64,000 nt of DNA from Pseudoxanthomonas sp. PXM02 (GTDB lineage: Bacteria > Pseudomonadota > Gammaproteobacteria > Xanthomonadales > Xanthomonadaceae), in the NCBI RefSeq assembly GCF_014851805.1, contig NZ_JACVAK010000001.1, positions 496,001 through 560,000 of the forward strand. Reading direction: 5' to 3'. The notes beneath the pieces are model-generated. The model was not told the DNA's origin. It made no database searches and worked only from the letters and a program-made list of their open reading frames with translations. The position numbers were made by a program, and so were the translations under genes. Below, piece after piece: positions 9,301-18,644 of the stretch. Every line of letters starts with the position of its first letter. Position 1 is the stretch's first letter.

Positions 9301-9329
9301 TTGGGGCCCTTGAGGGACTGCGCTATTCT
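9301..9329 (+). promoter_or_regulatory. Sigma-70-like promoter of tRNA-Arg
   Basis: TTGGGG at 9301-9306 and TATTCT at 9324-9329 are separated by exactly 17 bp and end 13 bp before the tRNA. Assigned by eye from consensus and spacing. Confidence 0.5.
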
Positions 9330-9342
9330 TGGCGCCGCCGAT

Positions 9343-9419
9343 GGCCCCGTAGCTCAGCTGGATAGAGCGGTCCCCTCCTAAGGGACAGGTCGTGCGTTCG
9401 AATCGCGCCGGGGTCACCA
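9343..9419 (+). tRNA. tRNA-Arg (anticodon CCT)
   Basis: A complete 77-nt cloverleaf: acceptor GGCCCCG pairs with CGGGGTC, the D-arm contains GCTCAGCTGGATAGAGC, the anticodon stem GTCCC/GGGAC closes the loop CTCCTAA with anticodon CCT at 9377-9379, and the T-arm is GTGCG-TTCGAAT-CGCGC. The 3' ACCA is encoded at 9416-9419. It reads the AGG codon, rare in this GC-rich genome. Confidence 0.97.
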
Positions 9420-9603
9420 TCTTTCTTCGTCCGACGGCGCAGCGCGCCTGCCCGGACCCGCTCGGCGAATCGCCGAACGCCGTCATCGCCCGTCGGCGAA
9501 CCGAAAAAAACCCGGCAGCGGATCAACGCTCGCGCACGCAAGCGCTTGTTGCGCAAGAACCACTTGAAAAACACGGAGTTACGCGCGGCCGACGCACGTC
9601 GCT

Positions 9604-9613
9604 CTGATAGAAT
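9604..9613 (+). promoter_or_regulatory. Extended -10 promoter element before the ALDH gene
   Basis: TGATAGAAT (9605-9613) is a TGn-extended -10 with TAGAAT; no good -35 lies at the usual distance. It would give a 5' leader of about 55-60 nt before ATG 9678. The rest of the 258-bp gap after the tRNA shows only a short inverted repeat, TCGGCGA-A-TCGCCGA, near 9461-9475. Confidence 0.35.
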
Positions 9614-9677
9614 CGTGCCCCCTGCGACGCCACGGTTTCCGCTGGCGTCCTCCGTATCCGATCCCCTGGAGCACTTC

Positions 9678-11210
9678 ATGCCCGCAGACCTCCTCAAGGC
9701 CCTCGGCCTTGCCAGCACCAACTCCGGCACCTACCTCGGTAGCGGCGAGTGGTCCACCACCACCGACGCCGGCCTGCTGCAGTCGATCAACCCGACCACC
9801 AACGAGCTGATCGCCGAGGTCCACGCCAGCAGCCAGGCCGACTACGAAAAGGTCGTCGCCCGCGCGCAGGCCGCGTTCAAGATCTGGCGCACCACCCCGG
9901 CCCCGCGTCGTGGTGAAGCCATCCGCCTGTGCGGCGAAGCGCTGCGCAAGCACAAGGACGCGCTGGGTTCGCTGGTCGCCCTGGAAATGGGCAAGAGCAA
10001 GCCCGAGGGCGATGGTGAAGTGCAGGAGATGATCGACATCGCCGACTTCGCCGTGGGCCAGAGCCGCATGCTGTACGGCTACACCATGCACTCCGAGCGC
10101 CCCGGCCACCGCATGTACGAGCAGTACCAGCCGCTCGGCCTGGTCGGCATCATCAGCGCGTTCAACTTCCCGGTTGCGGTGTGGGCATGGAACTCGTTCC
10201 TGGCCGGCATCTGTGGCGACATCTGCATCTGGAAGCCGTCCAACAAGACGCCGCTGACCGCGATCGCCAGCATGAAGATCTGCAACGACGCGCTGAAAGC
10301 CGGCGGCTTCCCGGACATCTTCTTCCTGATCAACGACGCCGGCGTCGAGCTGGCGCAGCAGTTCGTCGACGACAAGCGCATCCCGCTGATCAGCTTCACC
10401 GGCTCCACCCAGGTCGGCCGCACGGTCGGTGAGCGCGTCGCACGCCGCATGGGTCGCAGCCTGCTGGAGCTGGGCGGCAACAATGCCATCATCCTGGACG
10501 AAACCGCCGACCTGAAGCTGGCCGTGCCGGGCATCGTGTTCGGCGCCGTCGGCACGGCCGGCCAGCGCTGCACCACCACGCGCCGCCTGATCGTGCACGA
10601 ATCCATCTACGACAACGTGCTGGCCACGCTGATCAAGGCGTACAAGCAGGTGGAAGGCAAGATCGGCGACCCGACCGACCCGGCCAACCTGATGGGCCCG
10701 CTCAACAGCCAGGGCGCGGTGCAGCAGTTCCTGGACTCCGTCGCCAAGGCCAAGGCCAGCGGCGGCACCGTCGAGACCGGCGGTACCGCGATCGACCGTC
10801 CGGGCAACTTCGTCCTGCCGGCGATCGTCACCGGTCTGAAGAATTCCGATGAGGTCGTCCAGCACGAGACCTTCGCGCCGATCCTGTACGTCATGAAGTA
10901 CAAGACCCTCGACGAAGCCATCGACATGCAGAACGCCGTGCCGCAGGGCCTGTCGTCGTCGATCTTCACGCAGAACCTCAAGGCGGCCGAACAGTTCCTG
11001 TCGGCGGCCGGCAGCGACTGCGGCATCGCCAACGTCAACATCGGCACCAGCGGCGCTGAGATCGGCGGCGCGTTCGGTGGCGAGAAGGAAACCGGCGGCG
11101 GCCGCGAGTCCGGCTCGGATGCCTGGAAGGTCTACATGCGCCGCCAGACCAACACCATCAACTACTCCGACTCGCTGCCGCTGGCGCAGGGCATCAAGTT
11201 CGACCTCTGA
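9678..11210 (+). CDS. amaB: ALDH7-family dehydrogenase (piperideine-6-carboxylate/alpha-aminoadipate semialdehyde type)
   Basis: A 510-residue cytoplasmic NAD(P)-dependent aldehyde dehydrogenase. The catalytic Cys is C298 in [11 protein letters not shown] and the general base E264 in LLELGGNNA; the Rossmann part includes [10 protein letters not shown]. The C-terminal segment with [20 protein letters not shown] is typical of the ALDH7 (antiquitin) branch, which oxidises alpha-aminoadipate semialdehyde in lysine catabolism. ATG 9678 ([11 protein letters not shown]) was chosen because residues upstream in the frame look non-coding. It is a single gene ending in a clear terminator at 11275-11304. 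The substrate is inferred from the branch; other semialdehydes are possible. Confidence 0.88.
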   Translation: MPADLLKALGLASTNSGTYLGSGEWSTTTDAGLLQSINPTTNELIAEVHASSQADYEKVVARAQAAFKIWRTTPAPRRGEAIRLCGEALRKHKDALGSLVALEMGKSKPEGDGEVQEMIDIADFAVGQSRMLYGYTMHSERPGHRMYEQYQPLGLVGIISAFNFPVAVWAWNSFLAGICGDICIWKPSNKTPLTAIASMKICNDALKAGGFPDIFFLINDAGVELAQQFVDDKRIPLISFTGSTQVGRTVGERVARRMGRSLLELGGNNAIILDETADLKLAVPGIVFGAVGTAGQRCTTTRRLIVHESIYDNVLATLIKAYKQVEGKIGDPTDPANLMGPLNSQGAVQQFLDSVAKAKASGGTVETGGTAIDRPGNFVLPAIVTGLKNSDEVVQHETFAPILYVMKYKTLDEAIDMQNAVPQGLSSSIFTQNLKAAEQFLSAAGSDCGIANVNIGTSGAEIGGAFGGEKETGGGRESGSDAWKVYMRRQTNTINYSDSLPLAQGIKFDL

Positions 11211-11220
11211 CCGGAGGCAA

Positions 11221-11244
11221 GGCCGGCATGCCTGCATGCCGGCC
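11221..11244. repeat. Perfect GC-rich inverted repeat
   Basis: GGCCGGCATGC-CT-GCATGCCGGCC, an 11-bp perfect inverted repeat with 2 central bases, 10 bp after the ALDH stop. No T-run follows, so it is more likely an mRNA 3'-end stabilising hairpin in front of the real terminator. Confidence 0.6.
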
Positions 11245-11274
11245 GCCCTGAACGGGCTTTCATCTGGGATAATC

Positions 11275-11304
11275 GCGCCACCCCAACGGGTGGCGCATTT
11301 TTTT
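11275..11304 (+). terminator. Rho-independent terminator after the ALDH gene
   Basis: GCGCCACCC (11275-11283), loop CAAC, GGGTGGCGC (11288-11296), then A and seven T (11298-11304). This is a textbook intrinsic terminator, about 65 bp after the stop codon. Confidence 0.9.
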
Positions 11305-11357
11305 GTGCGCCCGAACGAGCGCCATCGCGCCTCCCTGACCCCTGCACGGAGCCCCTG

Positions 11358-11636
11358 ATGAACCCAGTCCGCACCACCAGCAGTCTCGCCATCGCCAGCC
11401 TCGTGTCCGGCATCCTCGGTTGGACCCTGTTGCCCTTCATCGGCACGATCGTGGCCATCATCACCGGGCACATGGCGCGCGCGGAGATCCGTCGCAGCGC
11501 CGGCACGATGGACGGCGACGGCCTGGCCATCGGCGGACTGGTACTGGGCTGGGTATCGGCGCTGCTGTGGATCGTCGGCATCCTGGTGTTCTTCCTGTTC
11601 CTGGGCGGCCTGGCCTGGCTGGCGACGCTGAGCTGA
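11358..11636 (+). CDS. DUF4190 small membrane protein
   Basis: A 92-residue protein of the DUF4190 type: two hydrophobic helices (about residues 9-36 and 55-90) joined by a short polar loop with [19 protein letters not shown]. The family pattern of an inner-membrane hairpin with RAEIRRS and [14 protein letters not shown] is clear. No function is known for the family. It precedes pyrD by 14 bp on the same strand and follows the terminator at 11304, so it may start a DUF4190-pyrD-murB unit. Confidence 0.8.
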   Translation: MNPVRTTSSLAIASLVSGILGWTLLPFIGTIVAIITGHMARAEIRRSAGTMDGDGLAIGGLVLGWVSALLWIVGILVFFLFLGGLAWLATLS

Positions 11637-11650
11637 GCCCGCGCGCCTCC

Positions 11651-12706
11651 ATGTATTCGTTCGCCCGCCCCTTCCTCTTCGGCCTCGATGCCGAAACCGC
11701 CCATGGCATGGGCCTGAAGGCGCTCGACCTGGCCTACCGCACCGGCACGACGCCGTTGATGGCGCGCCCGATCACGCCGATGCCCACCAAGGTCATGGGC
11801 CTGACCTTCCCCAACCCCGTCGGCCTGGCCGCCGGCCTGGACAAGAACGGTGCACACATCGATGCGCTGTTCGCGCTGGGCTTCGGCTTCGTCGAGATCG
11901 GCACGGTCACGCCGAAGCCGCAGCCGGGCAACCCGAAGCCGCGCATGTTCCGCCTGCCGCAGCATCAGGCCGTCATCAACCGCCTCGGCTTCAACAACGA
12001 AGGCGTCGATGCGCTGATCCGCAACGTCGAGTCCGCTCGCCGGGACCGTGGCCTGCTCGGCATCAACATCGGCAAGAATAAGGACACCTCCAACGAGCGC
12101 GCCGCCGCCGACTACCTCTACTGTCTGGAACGCGTGTATCCGTTGGCGGACTACATCACCGTCAATATCTCCTCGCCCAACACCGCCGGCCTGCGCGAGC
12201 TGCAGGAAGAGCAGGCCCTGCGCCAGCTGATCGGCACGCTGCGCGAGGCACAGGAAGACCTGGCGGCCCAGCACGGCAAGCGCGTGCCGATGCTGGTGAA
12301 GATCGCACCCGACCTGTCCGACAGCGACATCGATGCGGTCGCGCGTGTACTCGGCGACATGCAGGTGGATGGCGTCATCGCCACCAACACCACGGTATCC
12401 CGCATCAGCGTGCAGGAGCATGCGCACGCACGCGAAACCGGCGGCCTGTCCGGGGCGCCACTGATGGGCCAGTCCACGCTGGTGCTGCGCCGGCTGCGTA
12501 CGCGCCTGCCGGATTCGATCCCGCTGATCGGTGTGGGCGGCATCCTGTCGGGCGCCGATGCGGTGGCGAAGATGTCCGCTGGCGCCTCCCTGGTGCAGTG
12601 CTACACCGGCCTGGTCTACCGCGGCCCCGAACTGGTCCGCGAATGCGTGGAAGCCATCCGCCGCCGCCGCGAGGCCCGCAGCGGCGGTCCGGTAGCCCCG
12701 GAATGA
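11651..12706 (+). CDS. pyrD: Dihydroorotate dehydrogenase (quinone), class 2
   Basis: Oxidises dihydroorotate to orotate at the inner membrane with quinone as acceptor, fourth step of pyrimidine synthesis. The 351-residue protein has the N-terminal membrane-associating helix ([15 protein letters not shown]) typical of class 2, the FMN/substrate segments [11 protein letters not shown] and NRLGFNNEG, the NISSPNT loop with the class 2 catalytic Ser, and [12 protein letters not shown] near the C-terminus. ATG 11651 matches the family start although the frame is open to 11420. Its TGA overlaps the murB start as ATGA. Confidence 0.97.
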   Translation: MYSFARPFLFGLDAETAHGMGLKALDLAYRTGTTPLMARPITPMPTKVMGLTFPNPVGLAAGLDKNGAHIDALFALGFGFVEIGTVTPKPQPGNPKPRMFRLPQHQAVINRLGFNNEGVDALIRNVESARRDRGLLGINIGKNKDTSNERAAADYLYCLERVYPLADYITVNISSPNTAGLRELQEEQALRQLIGTLREAQEDLAAQHGKRVPMLVKIAPDLSDSDIDAVARVLGDMQVDGVIATNTTVSRISVQEHAHARETGGLSGAPLMGQSTLVLRRLRTRLPDSIPLIGVGGILSGADAVAKMSAGASLVQCYTGLVYRGPELVRECVEAIRRRREARSGGPVAPE

Positions 12707-13743
12707 CAACGGGCTACCGCGTGACCGAGAACGCGTCGTTGCGCGAGCGGACCACGTTCGGCGTGCCCGCGCGGGCGCCGTGGCTGATCGAGGTTGATGA
12801 CGTCGCCGCGCTGGACGACGTGCTGGCACTGCCAGTCGTGACCGGCAGCGAATCGCTGGTGATCGGCGGCGGCAGCAACCTGCTGTTCGCCGGCGACGCG
12901 CCGGGCGCGGTGATCGCGATGGCGACGCACGACCTGCGCGTGCTGTCCGACGACGGCCAGCAGGCCCTCGTCCGCGCCGATGCCGGTGTCGCCTGGCACC
13001 CGCTGGTGATGTGGACGCTGGAACAGGGCCTGTGCGGGCTGGAGAACCTGGCACTGATCCCGGGCACCGTGGGGGCATCGCCGATCCAGAACATCGGCGC
13101 GTACGGCACCGAAGTGGGCGAATTCATCCACGTCGTCGAGGCGCTGGACCGCCGCACCGGTGTGCGCGTGCGGCTTGATCGGGACGCCTGCGCGTTCGCG
13201 TACCGCGACAGCGTGTTCAAGCACGACGTCGACCGCTATCTGGTGACCGCGGTGGAGTTCGTGCTGCCGCGCACGCCCACGCTGCGGCTGGACTACGCCG
13301 GCATCCGCGAGGAACTGGGCGCCATGGGCATCGATGCGCCGACCGCGCGCGATGTCGGCGAAGCCGTCATCCGCATCCGCCAGCGCAAGCTCCCCGATCC
13401 GGCGGTAGTCGGCAATGCAGGCAGCTTCTTCAAGAATCCGATCGTCTCGCAGGCGCAGGCCGACGCGCTGCTGGTCGATTACCCCACCCTGCCGGTGTTC
13501 CGCGGCGATGCCGTGCACAACCGCAAGCTGTCGGCGGCCTGGATGATCGAGGCCTGCGGCTGGAAGGGACATCGCGACGGCGACGCCGGCGTGTCGGCCG
13601 CGCATGCGCTGGTGCTGGTCAACCACGGCGAGGCGACCGGTGCGCAGTTGCTGGCGCTGGCGCGGAAGATCGCCGCATCGGTTCACGCACGCTTCGGTGT
13701 CCACATCGAGCCGGAACCGAAGATCATCGGAGCGACCTGGTAG
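12703..13743 (+). CDS. murB: UDP-N-acetylenolpyruvoylglucosamine reductase
   Basis: Reduces UDP-GlcNAc-enolpyruvate to UDP-MurNAc with NADPH and FAD, the second committed step of peptidoglycan synthesis. The 346-residue protein shows the FAD-binding [11 protein letters not shown] (about 54-64), [17 protein letters not shown], and the catalytic Ser in [10 protein letters not shown]; the C-terminal [16 protein letters not shown] is the usual MurB end. ATG 12703 overlaps the pyrD stop by 4 nt, so translation is probably coupled. Confidence 0.97.
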   Translation: MTTGYRVTENASLRERTTFGVPARAPWLIEVDDVAALDDVLALPVVTGSESLVIGGGSNLLFAGDAPGAVIAMATHDLRVLSDDGQQALVRADAGVAWHPLVMWTLEQGLCGLENLALIPGTVGASPIQNIGAYGTEVGEFIHVVEALDRRTGVRVRLDRDACAFAYRDSVFKHDVDRYLVTAVEFVLPRTPTLRLDYAGIREELGAMGIDAPTARDVGEAVIRIRQRKLPDPAVVGNAGSFFKNPIVSQAQADALLVDYPTLPVFRGDAVHNRKLSAAWMIEACGWKGHRDGDAGVSAAHALVLVNHGEATGAQLLALARKIAASVHARFGVHIEPEPKIIGATW

Positions 13744-13780
13744 TCCTGCGATGACGTGCATCCGTGCCCAGCGTGCCGCC

Positions 13781-13956
13781 CCCTCCCCCGTTCACGGGGG
13801 AGGGCTGGGGTGGGGGCCGACCGGAGCCAATCGCCGCCCGCTTGCGAGACGAACTCGACCGCTACGCCTCGCCATGCCGACAAGGATCGGCGGTACGGTC
13901 GACCTCCGCGATGCTGTCCACCCCCATCCCAACCTTCCCCCGCAGGCGGGGGAAGG
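13781..13956. repeat. Inverted pair of GC-rich hairpin repeats
   Basis: Left copy: CCCTCCCCCG-TTCA-CGGGGGAGGG (13781-13804) followed by CTGGGGTGGGGG. Right copy, in opposite orientation: CACCCCCATCCCAA then CCTTCCCCCGC-AG-GCGGGGGAAGG (13933-13956). They are about 115 bp apart and fill the murB-transporter gap. Such C/G-rich elements recur between genes in many proteobacteria. I see nothing else in the gap. Confidence 0.75.
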
Positions 13957-13974
13957 GGCTGATCCGGAACACTG

Positions 13975-14883
13975 ATGCCCACCCTGCCCGCCCACTATCG
14001 CGCCGCCGTGCTGATGCTGGGCAGCACGGTGTTCTTCGCGCTGATGGTGGTGGCGATCCGATTGGCTTCCGCCACGCTGCATACCTTCGAGATCGCCTTC
14101 TTCCGCAACTTCTTCGGCCTGCTCGCCGCCGCGCCGCTGATCCTGCGCCACGGCCCTGGCTTCCTGAAGACCACCCAGTTCCCGCGCTACCTGTTCCGCT
14201 GCGTCATCGGCATCTGCTCGATGCTGGCCGGGTTCTGGGCCATCGGCCACCTGCCGCTCGCGCAGGCGGTCTCGCTGTCGTACTCCACCCCGCTGTTCGT
14301 CACCCTCGCCGCCGCGGCGATGCTCAACGAGCAGGTCCGCGCGCGCCGCTGGACGGCCGTGGTGCTGGGTTTCATCGGCGTGCTGATCATCGTGCGTCCG
14401 GGCACGTCGCAGTTCACCGTCGACGCGATGATCGCCGTGCTGGCGGCGGTGATGAGCGCCCTGGTCGCGATCCAGATCAAGCAGCTCTCGAACACCGAGC
14501 CTGCCGACCGCATCGTCATCTACACCACCCTGCTGTGGGTACCGATGTCGCTGCTGCCGGCACTGGCCGTGTGGGAATGGCCGCAAGGCATCACCTGGGT
14601 CTGGGTGATCGCCGCCGGCGTGCTCGGTACCGGCGGCCACATGCTGTGGACGCGCGCATTGAAGCTGGGCGAAGTGTCCGCGCTCACGCCGATCAGCTTC
14701 ATGCAGCTGCCGGTCGTCGCGCTGTTCGGCTGGATGCTGTTCGACGAGACGCTGGATGCCTGGACGCTGGTCGGCGCCGGCATCATCTTCGGCGCGAACG
14801 CCTACATCGCGCACCGCGAAGCCGTGCTGTCGCGTCGCGCCGCATCGGAAGCACCGAGCGCCGGCGCCAAACCGGGCGAATGA
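13975..14883 (+). CDS. DMT-family transporter (two EamA domains)
   Basis: A 302-residue inner-membrane protein with about ten hydrophobic segments in two homologous EamA halves (roughly 8-140 and 150-285), the drug/metabolite transporter layout. Family features include FFALMVVAIRLAS in helix 1 and LGFIGVLIIVRPG at the end of the first half. Substrates of such carriers range from amino acids to metabolite efflux; nothing here decides. It is preceded by the inverted repeat pair and converges on the Ser/Thr kinase gene with 15 bp between stops. Confidence 0.88.
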   Translation: MPTLPAHYRAAVLMLGSTVFFALMVVAIRLASATLHTFEIAFFRNFFGLLAAAPLILRHGPGFLKTTQFPRYLFRCVIGICSMLAGFWAIGHLPLAQAVSLSYSTPLFVTLAAAAMLNEQVRARRWTAVVLGFIGVLIIVRPGTSQFTVDAMIAVLAAVMSALVAIQIKQLSNTEPADRIVIYTTLLWVPMSLLPALAVWEWPQGITWVWVIAAGVLGTGGHMLWTRALKLGEVSALTPISFMQLPVVALFGWMLFDETLDAWTLVGAGIIFGANAYIAHREAVLSRRAASEAPSAGAKPGE

Positions 14884-14898
14884 AGCAGCCCCGCTGAC

Positions 14899-17640
14899 TC
14901 AGCCGCGACGGGTCGGTTGCTTGCCGGGTCGCTTGCCTTCGCGGTAGAGCTCGACGAAGCGGGCGTCATCGTCGTCCAGTGTCTTGGGATCCGCCGTCAG
15001 CAGCGGCGCCACATACTGACGGTACAGCGGCTCGGCGTCCGCCTTGCGTCCCAGCTCGTTGTAGGTATCGATCAGGTTCCAGGCCGCGACCCGCGTTTCC
15101 ATGTCGGTCTCGCCCAGCAGGCGTCGCCGCAGCTCGAACAGCCGCAGGTATTCCGGCAGCGCTTCGGGAGCACGGCCCAGCACGCGCAGCGCTTCGGCGC
15201 GGATGACCATCGTGATCTGTGCCTGCGGATGCTTCTCGCCCAGCGTCTTCAGTGCCAGCGGCTGCACGTCGCCGAGCAGGCGCAACGCGGCTTCCGCCTG
15301 GCCGGCGTTGAGCAGCGTGCCGGCATGGTTGACCAGGATCGACAGCGTGTCCGGATGAGTGGGACCGAGCACGCGGCTGCGCGCGGTGATGACCTGCTCT
15401 TCCAGCGGCAGGGCCGCCGCAAAGTCCTTGAGCCGGGCGTGCGCGGTCGCAAGATTCAGGCGCGTGCGGATCGTCTGCGGGTGCTCACGACCCAGCACGC
15501 GTTCGCGCGCGGCCAGCACGTCCTGCAGCAGCGGCAGTGCGGTCTTCACCGATGCCACGTCGCCGCCGTCGATCATCATCGTCGCCAGCGTGCTGCGTGC
15601 CTGCAGCGTAACCGGGTGTTCGCTGCCCAGCTTGCGCACGTAGCGATCGGTCAGGTCGCGCTGCAGGGTGATCGCGGCATCCTTCTCGCGGTTCATGATG
15701 CGCAGCACCGCCAGGTTGCCCATGGCCGACAGCGTCTCCTCGTTGTCGGGACCCAGCGTGGCGGTGCGCAGCGCGACCACCTTCTCCATGTTCGCGCGCG
15801 CCTCGGGCAATTCGCCGAGGTTGCGCTGCACGGCGGCCAGGTCGTTGGTCGCTTCCAGCGTCGCCGGATCCCGCTCGCCGGCCGTGGCCAGCAACCGCGC
15901 CTGCACGGCTTCGATCACACCCTTGGCGCGCGGCCGGTCGCCGCGCGCGGAAATCACCTGCGCCTGCGCCAGTTCCAGCTTCACCCGCACGCGGTCGTTG
16001 TCAGGCAACGCGAACGCACGCGGCAGCGCCTTCTGCAGCACCGCCTCCGCCTGGTCGATGTGCGCGCCCTCCAGCAGCGCCTGTACCTGGTCGTCGCGCG
16101 CGCGCAACGTTTCCTGTGCGCCTTCGCCATGGACGCGACTGCGGTAGTCGGCGACCTGTCCGAAGTGCGCAGCCGCCTTGTCGTACCGCCCGATCGCCGA
16201 GTACACATGGCCGACCGATTCGCGCAGGCTGGCGGCCACTTCCGGCTGGTCGGCGAAGTCGCGCGCGATGGCGTCCTCGGCATTCGCCAGCAGCTGCTGG
16301 TCGACCAGATCGCGCGCCAGATCGTTGGTGCTGGTCTTGGCCAGGGTGATGCCGAAGGCATCGGCGGCCGACGGATCCAGGCTGCTGACCTGGCGCACGA
16401 GGCCTTCCGACAAGCCGACGCCCATCGTCTCGATGTCGATGCCTTCCAGCATCGATTGCTGGAACGCGGCCACTTTCTCCAGTTCCGCGCTACGCGCCTC
16501 GGCCAGGCTGCGCTGCGTGCGCGCCTGCTGCAGGCCGTACAACGACAGGCCCAGCCCGCCCAGCAACGCCAGCAACGCAAAGCCCGCCGCGACGGCCGCC
16601 GCGCGATGGCGTCGCAGGAACTTGCGCCACACGTAACCGCGGCTTGCCGGCACGGCCGATACCACGCGGCCATCCAGGTAGCGCTGCAGGTCGTCGGCCA
16701 GCGCGGCGGCCGAGTCGTAGCGCGCGTCGCGGTCGTGCTGCATGGCCTTCAGCACGATCCAGTCCAGGTCGCTGCGCAGGCGCTCGCGCATCCGCCCCAG
16801 CGACAGGCCGCGTTCCTGCGCCATCTGCGCCGCCTGATCGGCGGGCAACGCCGCCAGCCTCGACGACGGCGCGACAGCGGTGGGCGTGTCGGCCGACCAG
16901 GTCTCGCCAGCCGCTTCGGGACGCACACCGGTGACCAGTTCGCACAGCACCACGCCCAGCGAATAGACATCGCTGCGCGTGTCCACCTGGCCCGCGCCGC
17001 CGTGCGCCTGTTCGGGGCTCATGTATTCGGGCGTGCCGGCGCGCTCCAGCGCAGCATCGCCCGCCAGCGATGCGGCCATGGCGATGCCGAAGTCGATGAT
17101 CTTCGGCGCGGGGCGGCCGTCCAGCGTGTCCACCAGCAGGTTGCCCGGCTTGAGGTCGCGGTGCACCACACCCTTGTGGTGCGCGTGCTGCACGCCTTCG
17201 CAGACGCGGATGAAAAGCGCCACGCGCGCGTCGAGCGACAGGCGCTGGTCACGGCAGTACCGGGTGATCGGGCTGCCGTCGATCAGCTCCATCGCGAAGA
17301 ACGGATAGCCCTCCCCGGTGGTGCCGGCGTCGTAGATCTGGGCGATCGCCGGGTGGCGCATCTGCGCCAGCACCTGCCGTTCCACCTCGAACCAGGCCAG
17401 GTGGCGCGCCTGCAGGCGCTGGACGCGCATCAGCTTCAGCGCCACCTCGCGGCGGACCGGCTCCAGCTGCGCGGCGCGGTAGACCTCGCCCATGCCGCCC
17501 CGGCCCAGCAGGCCCTCGATGCGGTAGTGCCCCAGCCGCGCGCCGGGCGCGAGCGTGCCGTCCGCCGCCGTGGGCGCATCCTGCAGGCGCGTGGCCAGGC
17601 TCTCGGTGGGTGCGAGGTCGTCGTAAGGTTGCGATGTCAT
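14899..17640 (-). CDS. Membrane Ser/Thr protein kinase with C-terminal TPR-type repeats
   Basis: A 913-residue eukaryotic-like (Hanks-type) kinase. The N-terminal kinase domain (about 36-310) has all key residues: glycine loop GRGGMGEV (46-53), K69, HRD at 160-162, DFG at 183-185 and GTPEYMSPEQA in the activation segment. One membrane helix follows (AAGFALLALLGGLGLSLYGL), then a long helical region with tetratricopeptide-type repeats, recognisable from recurring LG-x-EHP-x-T patterns with A-x-x-x-L helices, presumably periplasmic. ATG 17640 (MTSQPYDD) was preferred to the start 27 bp upstream. It is divergent from an FHA-GGDEF gene 95 bp away, an attractive phospho-substrate. Confidence 0.9.
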   Translation of the reverse strand: MTSQPYDDLAPTESLATRLQDAPTAADGTLAPGARLGHYRIEGLLGRGGMGEVYRAAQLEPVRREVALKLMRVQRLQARHLAWFEVERQVLAQMRHPAIAQIYDAGTTGEGYPFFAMELIDGSPITRYCRDQRLSLDARVALFIRVCEGVQHAHHKGVVHRDLKPGNLLVDTLDGRPAPKIIDFGIAMAASLAGDAALERAGTPEYMSPEQAHGGAGQVDTRSDVYSLGVVLCELVTGVRPEAAGETWSADTPTAVAPSSRLAALPADQAAQMAQERGLSLGRMRERLRSDLDWIVLKAMQHDRDARYDSAAALADDLQRYLDGRVVSAVPASRGYVWRKFLRRHRAAAVAAGFALLALLGGLGLSLYGLQQARTQRSLAEARSAELEKVAAFQQSMLEGIDIETMGVGLSEGLVRQVSSLDPSAADAFGITLAKTSTNDLARDLVDQQLLANAEDAIARDFADQPEVAASLRESVGHVYSAIGRYDKAAAHFGQVADYRSRVHGEGAQETLRARDDQVQALLEGAHIDQAEAVLQKALPRAFALPDNDRVRVKLELAQAQVISARGDRPRAKGVIEAVQARLLATAGERDPATLEATNDLAAVQRNLGELPEARANMEKVVALRTATLGPDNEETLSAMGNLAVLRIMNREKDAAITLQRDLTDRYVRKLGSEHPVTLQARSTLATMMIDGGDVASVKTALPLLQDVLAARERVLGREHPQTIRTRLNLATAHARLKDFAAALPLEEQVITARSRVLGPTHPDTLSILVNHAGTLLNAGQAEAALRLLGDVQPLALKTLGEKHPQAQITMVIRAEALRVLGRAPEALPEYLRLFELRRRLLGETDMETRVAAWNLIDTYNELGRKADAEPLYRQYVAPLLTADPKTLDDDDARFVELYREGKRPGKQPTRRG

Positions 17641-17735
17641 GCCACTGTCCCCGGTGCGCCCGGCCATGGTAGCGGAAGCGTGAGTTGACCGATCGATCCG
17701 TTACACTCGGTCCCGCACCTGCCTGTCGCGCACGC

Positions 17736-18632
17736 ATGTCCCGGGACTTCCTCAATCCACCGACCACGCAACGGACCATCCTGAGCGACGGCCCCCGGCC
17801 GGCCTCGCACCGGTCCGCGTGCGTGGTGGTGATCCATGGCGAAGGCCTGGGCCGGCGCGCCGACATCGACACCGCCCGCGTGCGCGTCGGCCGCTCGCAG
17901 GAAGCCGACCTGCACATCCCGCACAACAGCGTCTCGCGCCTGCACTGCGAGATCTGGCGCGAGGGCGACAGCTACCGGGTCCGCGACCTGGGCGCCACCA
18001 ACACCACCCGCGTCAACGATGCGGTGGTCTCCGAAGTGGCGCTCGCCGATGGCGACCACATCACGCTGGGCGAAAGCATCCTCAAGTTCATCAGCCACAG
18101 CAGCGTGGAAGCGCGCTACCACGAGGAGATCTACCAGCTCGCCACCCACGATGCGCTGACGGAGATGTACAACCGCCGGCATTTCATCGAGACGGTGGAG
18201 AAGGAGATCGCGCGCGCGATGCGGCACCAGCGCGAACTGACCATGTGCATCATCGACGTGGACCTGTTCAAGCCGATCAACGACCGCTACGGCCACATCT
18301 CCGGCGACCACGTGCTGAAGCAGATCGCCGGACTGGTGCGCCGGCACGTGCGCAACGACGATGCTGCGGCGAGGATCGGTGGCGAGGAGTTCGCGGTGCT
18401 GTTGCCGGAATGCGGGCCGGACGCGGCCTACGGGTTTGCCGAGCGCCTGCGCGAAGCGGTGGCGGGCGTGGTGTTCCGCCCTGGTGGCGAGCCGCAGACG
18501 ATCACCGTCAGCATCGGCATCGCCGCGTTGACGCCGGAACGCGACACCGTCAGCCGCATGATGGCGGCCGCCGACGCCGCGCTGTATCGCGCCAAGAGCG
18601 AAGGCCGCAACCGGGTCTGCATCGAACACTGA
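17736..18632 (+). CDS. FHA-domain diguanylate cyclase
   Basis: A 298-residue cytoplasmic protein with an N-terminal FHA domain (about 28-118: GRS at 52-54, SVSRLH 65-70, and TNTTRVND around 88-95), which binds phosphothreonine peptides, joined to a C-terminal GGDEF domain (about 135-298). The active-site signature is GGEEF at 215-219, an accepted variant, and R206-x-x-D209 in RxxDxxxRxGGEEF forms a product-inhibition I-site. It should make c-di-GMP from GTP. ATG 17736 is used; an in-frame TTG at 17685 is less likely. The divergent neighbour is a Ser/Thr kinase, suggesting kinase-controlled c-di-GMP synthesis (inference). Confidence 0.9.
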   Translation: MSRDFLNPPTTQRTILSDGPRPASHRSACVVVIHGEGLGRRADIDTARVRVGRSQEADLHIPHNSVSRLHCEIWREGDSYRVRDLGATNTTRVNDAVVSEVALADGDHITLGESILKFISHSSVEARYHEEIYQLATHDALTEMYNRRHFIETVEKEIARAMRHQRELTMCIIDVDLFKPINDRYGHISGDHVLKQIAGLVRRHVRNDDAAARIGGEEFAVLLPECGPDAAYGFAERLREAVAGVVFRPGGEPQTITVSIGIAALTPERDTVSRMMAAADAALYRAKSEGRNRVCIEH

Positions 18633-18644
18633 CGGCCGCGCACG

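Noticed and set aside
11221-11244. Perfect hairpin as the ALDH terminator
   Set aside because: No T-run follows; the hairpin at 11275-11304 has seven T and is the better terminator.
9579-11471. Reverse 630-codon frame antisense to the ALDH gene
   Set aside because: Asp/Val/Gly-rich without motifs; the opposite strand has a full ALDH with catalytic residues and a terminator.
14917-17688. Forward 923-codon frame antisense to the Ser/Thr kinase
   Set aside because: Gln/Arg/Ala-rich shadow; kinase motifs lie on the other strand.
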